DNA from: Brasenia schreberi
Lineage: Eukaryota; Streptophyta; Magnoliopsida; Nymphaeales; Cabombaceae
Direction of reading: 5' to 3'
Length of the DNA: 64,000 nt
NCBI GenBank assembly: GCA_036023115.1
Contig: JAYKKT010000041.1
Coordinates: forward strand, 3,435,501-3,499,500
The position numbers and the translations under genes were made by a program. Shown in pieces: positions 60,034-64,000 of this stretch. Below the pieces are notes generated by a model, which was given only the letters and a program-made list of their open reading frames with translations, did no database searches and was not told the origin of the DNA. The first letter of the stretch is position 1. Each line of letters opens with the position of its first letter.

Positions 60034-63000
60034 TTATGTTATACCTTTAGTCAAGGGGTCTGCCAACGTATCATTAGTTGTCATATATAAGATGGATATT
60101 TCTTTTTTAATAACCATATTATGAACATAGTAGTATTTAACCATTATATTCTTGCTTCTAGAGTTATCAGCTCCACTCTTAATCATAGTAATTATTGTAT
60201 TATCACAATAAATGACAACAAACTTGTTGGCTATATCAAACCTCAAATCATGTATGAAGTGACTTATCCAAACGGTACTTATTGCAACCATACTGCAAGC
60301 AACATACAACTTCTTATGTATGTAATACTATACAACCCTTTTCTTACAAGCTCAAGAAACATTTCTACCTCCAAATAAGAATATTTGTTCAGAGGTTTAT
60401 TTGTTGTCATCTTTGCTCCTAACAAAGTGAGCATTTGAATATCCTGCCACTTTTAGTTCATTTGTTTGAAAACACAGTTTCAAGTATTTGTTTCTTTGAG
60501 ATATCTTAGAATCCTTTTCACAGTTATCCAATCCTACCAACCAGGATTACTTTGATATCTACTAATAAGACCAATAACAAAGTTGATATTAAATATTATA
60601 TATAGCATAACATACATCAAGCTACCAACAACTTTTGCATAAGGAATATTAAGTTTGTCATCCCTCTCATCGAGATAATCAACCTTACTCAATTTGACTC
60701 ATTTTGCAATGGGTGTAGATGAAGACTTGCATTCACCCATTTTAAACTTCTTGAGAATATAGTCTATATCTCTCTGCTAACTTAGGCATAAGAGTTTAGA
60801 TTCTTTGTCTCAAGAAATTTTTATTCCCAGTATATAAGATGCATCTCTCATATCTTTTATTTTGAACCTTGAGTTTAACCATAACTTAGTTTTGACAATT
60901 ATCTCATTGTCATTCCTAGTTAAGAATATGTCATCTATGTATAACGATAACATGACGAAGTGGATCCTACTATTCCAAACATATACACAGTGGTCAAATT
61001 CATTAGCCACAAACCTAAGTTCAATAATGACATTTTAAAAAATCAAATATCATTGATGAGGTGATTATTTAAGGTCATATAGAGATTTTTCAACCTATAC
61101 ACTTTTTCTTGGCCTTTAACAACATACCCTTCTAGCAGTTACATATATGATTTCATCTAAACTTTCATTTAGAAAGCAATCTTTACATCTAACTGATGTA
61201 AATCTAAATTATAATATTTGATATTACTAGGATTATCCTTATGGATGCAAATTTCATAACAGGGGAATATGTCTCAAAATAATTTATCTCTTTCTTTTGC
61301 GAAAATTCTTTTGCAATCAATCTCGCCTTAAACTTGTCAATAGACCTATCAACTTTATATTTCTTTTTCAAAACCATTTAAAGCCTGTAACTTTTCTTCA
61401 TTTTGGCAAATAAATGAATTCCTAGACTTAATTTTTCTCAATGGATTCAATTTACTCATTCATGGTCTTTTCCTAGTCTCACGATTAAGATAAGTCAATA
61501 GCCTGTTGATATGTTAAGATATCAGCCAACTCATTTAAATTTACCAAATTGCACACTTCCTTTGAAAGGTAAGTATGATATTCCTTTAAGTAGGACGGTG
61601 TGACTCTATAAATTTTATGTGTACTTAAAGTTTTGATTTGTTTAGAAAGACCATCATTATTTATGGGTTCAAAGGAAGATGAATCTAAATCTACTAAATC
61701 ATCAATACATTCATCATCATTCTCAAGGATGTCATTCTTAGTATCCTCTATGAATTCGATATCCCTGCTTTCTATTAATTCATTTTCCTTATAATAAAAC
61801 TAATATCCTTCGAAACCTCTAAGATATCCAGTAAATACACATCTCAAGGACCTGTTGTCTAGCTTATATCTACACTGATAAAGGATCTTTACAATTGCGA
61901 ATGAACCCTACCTCTTGAGATGACCTAGGTTTGATTTTCTTCCAATCCACATCTCATATGGTATAGAGAATTCAGCCTTACATGAAATTTTGTTTAATAT
62001 ACATGACGATATTTACTATTCCTCTCCAAAATACCCTTGATAAAGAAATAGCTATTAACATAGATTGTCATATTTAATAAGGTTTTGTTATATGTTTCTG
62101 CTACACCATTTTGTTTTGAAATAACAAAGTCTTTATAGAATTCTAAAAATTCTATAGAGGTGTACTCCCCACACGATGAGATCTTAAGACTTTGATTATA
62201 TGTCCTAGTTGGTTCTCAACTTCCTGCTTATATTCTTTGAATATTTAAAAGTGCCTAAGATTTATGTCCTAAGAGATATATAGGTATATATTTAATAATC
62301 ATCAATAAAGGTTATGAAATATACCTTCCTACGATGAGATCTTATCCTAAATAGCCCACATAAATCAGTGTGAATTATTTCTATAGCGTTGTTGCTCTTG
62401 TTATTTTTTTGAGAAATGTTTTTCTTGTCATTTGCCCTTGTATACAGGTTTCACACTTGTTAAAAGTGTTTTCCTAAAAACTAGGTAATAAGACAAAATT
62501 AGATAATTTATTCAACTTTTTCAAACTTATGTGCCCTAGGCGTTTATGTCATATATTCACATCTATATTTAATGCACTATCAATAAACCCACAGTTACCT
62601 TATTAGGGACAAACCTGATTTTAAAACATTTCTTAACAACGGCAGGAACAAAAACCAAATTGCACCTTATTGATGACATAATTAACAAATCAGTCAGTAC
62701 AATCGGTATGCCTTGTACATGTATTGTAAAAGATCAAACCTCAAGAACATATGAGAAAGTGTTATTTCACATATATACCCGATGTTCTCCTAGTTTATAT
62801 TCCTTTAGGTCTATAACCCCTTCCTTGTTCTTTTAGATATGTCTCATTGCTCCTGAATCAATCAACCAACCACATATTGGGCGATTCATATGGATGCATT
62901 CTGAAACCACATAAATTATGTTTTTCTTCTCTAATTAGCCGCATTGTTGGGTGTTTTCACTGCCATTATTTTTCTTATTGCGGCAATCCTTCTTATAGTA

Positions 63001-63560
63001 CCCTATTTTTTTACAGTTGAAAAACTTGACTCGAGGAACGGTTTTCTACGATTTCTTAAAAAATTAATCGTTTTTATTGTTATTCTTGTCAAACTTCTTA
63101 TTTGGTTTATTCTTTTTCTAGTTTGGTCTGGAACTTGACCCTATCTTATTTTGAGTTACTAACAATTTGTCTTTCTTATTTATATTCATATGTTCTTATT
63201 CAATTGCTAGTTTAAGAGGTAACTCAGAAATGTTTGTTTCAACTCTTAATCTAAGGGTTATAACAACCATGTTCTATAAAGGGAGAAGACTGTTTAGGAT
63301 AGTAAAAATTTGCATAGCCTCAGGGATGACCAATTTTACTATAGCTAAGTCTCTTGTCATCACCAACATTTGGTTAACATATTCTACTATATTATCTCTT
63401 TTTATTTTATAGGACTTGTACTTTTGTAGCAACAGTTGAACATATAACTTTGTTGTAGTATCATATTTAATTGCTATAGAATCAAACAACTCTTTAGCGG
63501 TCTCGTATTCCTCGAATAGTTTTAGCTATTGTGTCATCTCTAATGAATGCTTTATATATT
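60034..63560 (-). mobile_element. Degenerate Ty1/copia element (gag to RNase H)
   Basis: In element order on the minus strand: gag (EEYETAKELFDSIAIKYDTT region, 63520-63274), a degraded zinc knuckle (63010-62950), protease DSGA-type motif near 62850, integrase and linker (62400-61450), reverse transcriptase (61400-60810; YIDDI at about 60930) and RNase H ending ADPLTKGIT (60309-60034). All frames are broken. Neither LTR could be delimited: possible ones lie at 59480-60000 and 63600-64000. The 61.0-62.1 kb part is the same family as the fragment at 35160-36565. Confidence 0.8.
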
Positions 63561-63599
63561 TTCTTTTCTTCTTCTGTTGCATTTGTAGTAGGTGGTGGA

Positions 63600-64000
63600 A
63601 CTGTCTCCCTTAGTACATAGTTTACACCTTAAGTATAAGTGACAACAGAATACGTCTTTTCTAAGTTTGAAAATTCACATCGTTTAGTTTTTATGTGTTT
63701 GTCAACTCCGACACACATTCTAGAATTTATTTTTAATTGTTTGACAAAAACAACAATAAGACAATCTACAAAAAGAAACAACCAATATGCAACACATATA
63801 TTGGACAATGAATAGTTAACCATTGAAACATAATTTGTAAAATATCTAGGTACTGAACTTAAAATATCTCTAGGTACCTAAAAGTAGTTTCAAATGATAC
63901 TTAGGTATCCGTTTGAAAATACTCTCAACTTGATTTTGCTATTTTAGAATTAACCTAGGGATACAACTTTAATTTTTCCTTATTTCATGCCATTATAACT
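63600..64000. other. Right edge, no gene; possible 5' LTR or leader of the copia relic
   Basis: AT-rich DNA directly upstream of the gag relic in element sense. No matching left-hand LTR was recognised, so the assignment rests on position only. Confidence 0.3.

Noticed and set aside
62944..63138. Hydrophobic 64-residue plus-strand frame resembling a membrane protein
   Set aside because: It is the antisense of the Lys/Asn-rich gag zinc-knuckle region of the copia relic.

Overview
The window is nuclear DNA of a flowering plant. It holds split genes with GT-AG introns, a plant-type RNase T2, a nuclear gene for mitochondrial ribosomal protein L14, a P-class PPR gene and a dense load of plant-type copia, RTE-LINE, MULE and hAT-like sequence. 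The many RTE LINE copies ending in GTT repeats would fit a magnoliid or other early-diverging angiosperm, but the species cannot be told from the sequence.

Three genes look intact. (1) Plus strand: mitochondrial uL14 (HUELLENLOS family), coding exons at 14368-14401, 26460-26554 and 26798-27172, with a likely noncoding first exon near 10200-10392. The 12-kb second intron is filled with repeats. (2) Minus strand: an RNS2-like secreted RNase T2, nine inferred exons from 47043 down to 38863. They join in phase to a 262-residue protein only if a 4-nt exon (TGGG, 45319-45322) is included. (3) Minus strand: an intronless PPR gene, 58581-56923.

Layout. 1-4.9 kb: exons of an unidentified multi-exon plus-strand gene ending in an acidic tail. 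5-10 kb: dispersed repeats and a MULE/OTU relic. 10.2-27.2 kb: the uL14m gene, whose intron holds a RAB5 pseudogene, an LTR fragment, a copia element (16910-22413), an RTE LINE inserted at the copia LTR edge (22414-25643) and a hAT-like MITE. 28-32 kb: a mosaic of gene fragments (inositol transporter, RNase H2 subunit B in scrambled exon order, and a paralogous copy of the 3-4 kb segment). 32.6-37.1 kb: a LINE split by an LTR-less copia fragment. 38.9-47.0 kb: the RNase T2 gene, with an antisense LINE (19-bp target duplication) in one intron, itself carrying a solo LTR. 47.8-55.1 kb: a 191-bp internally deleted LINE derivative, plant-mobile-domain and MULE transposase relics, a degenerate LINE and microsatellites. 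56.9-58.6 kb: PPR gene. 60-63.6 kb: a degenerate copia element.

The genes do not form a pathway. The main interest is how the transposons are nested, dated by target-site duplications read directly in the sequence, and how two host genes keep intact splice phases around 4-12 kb of inserted DNA. All gene models come from reading splice sites and phases by eye; no similarity search or transcript data were available.
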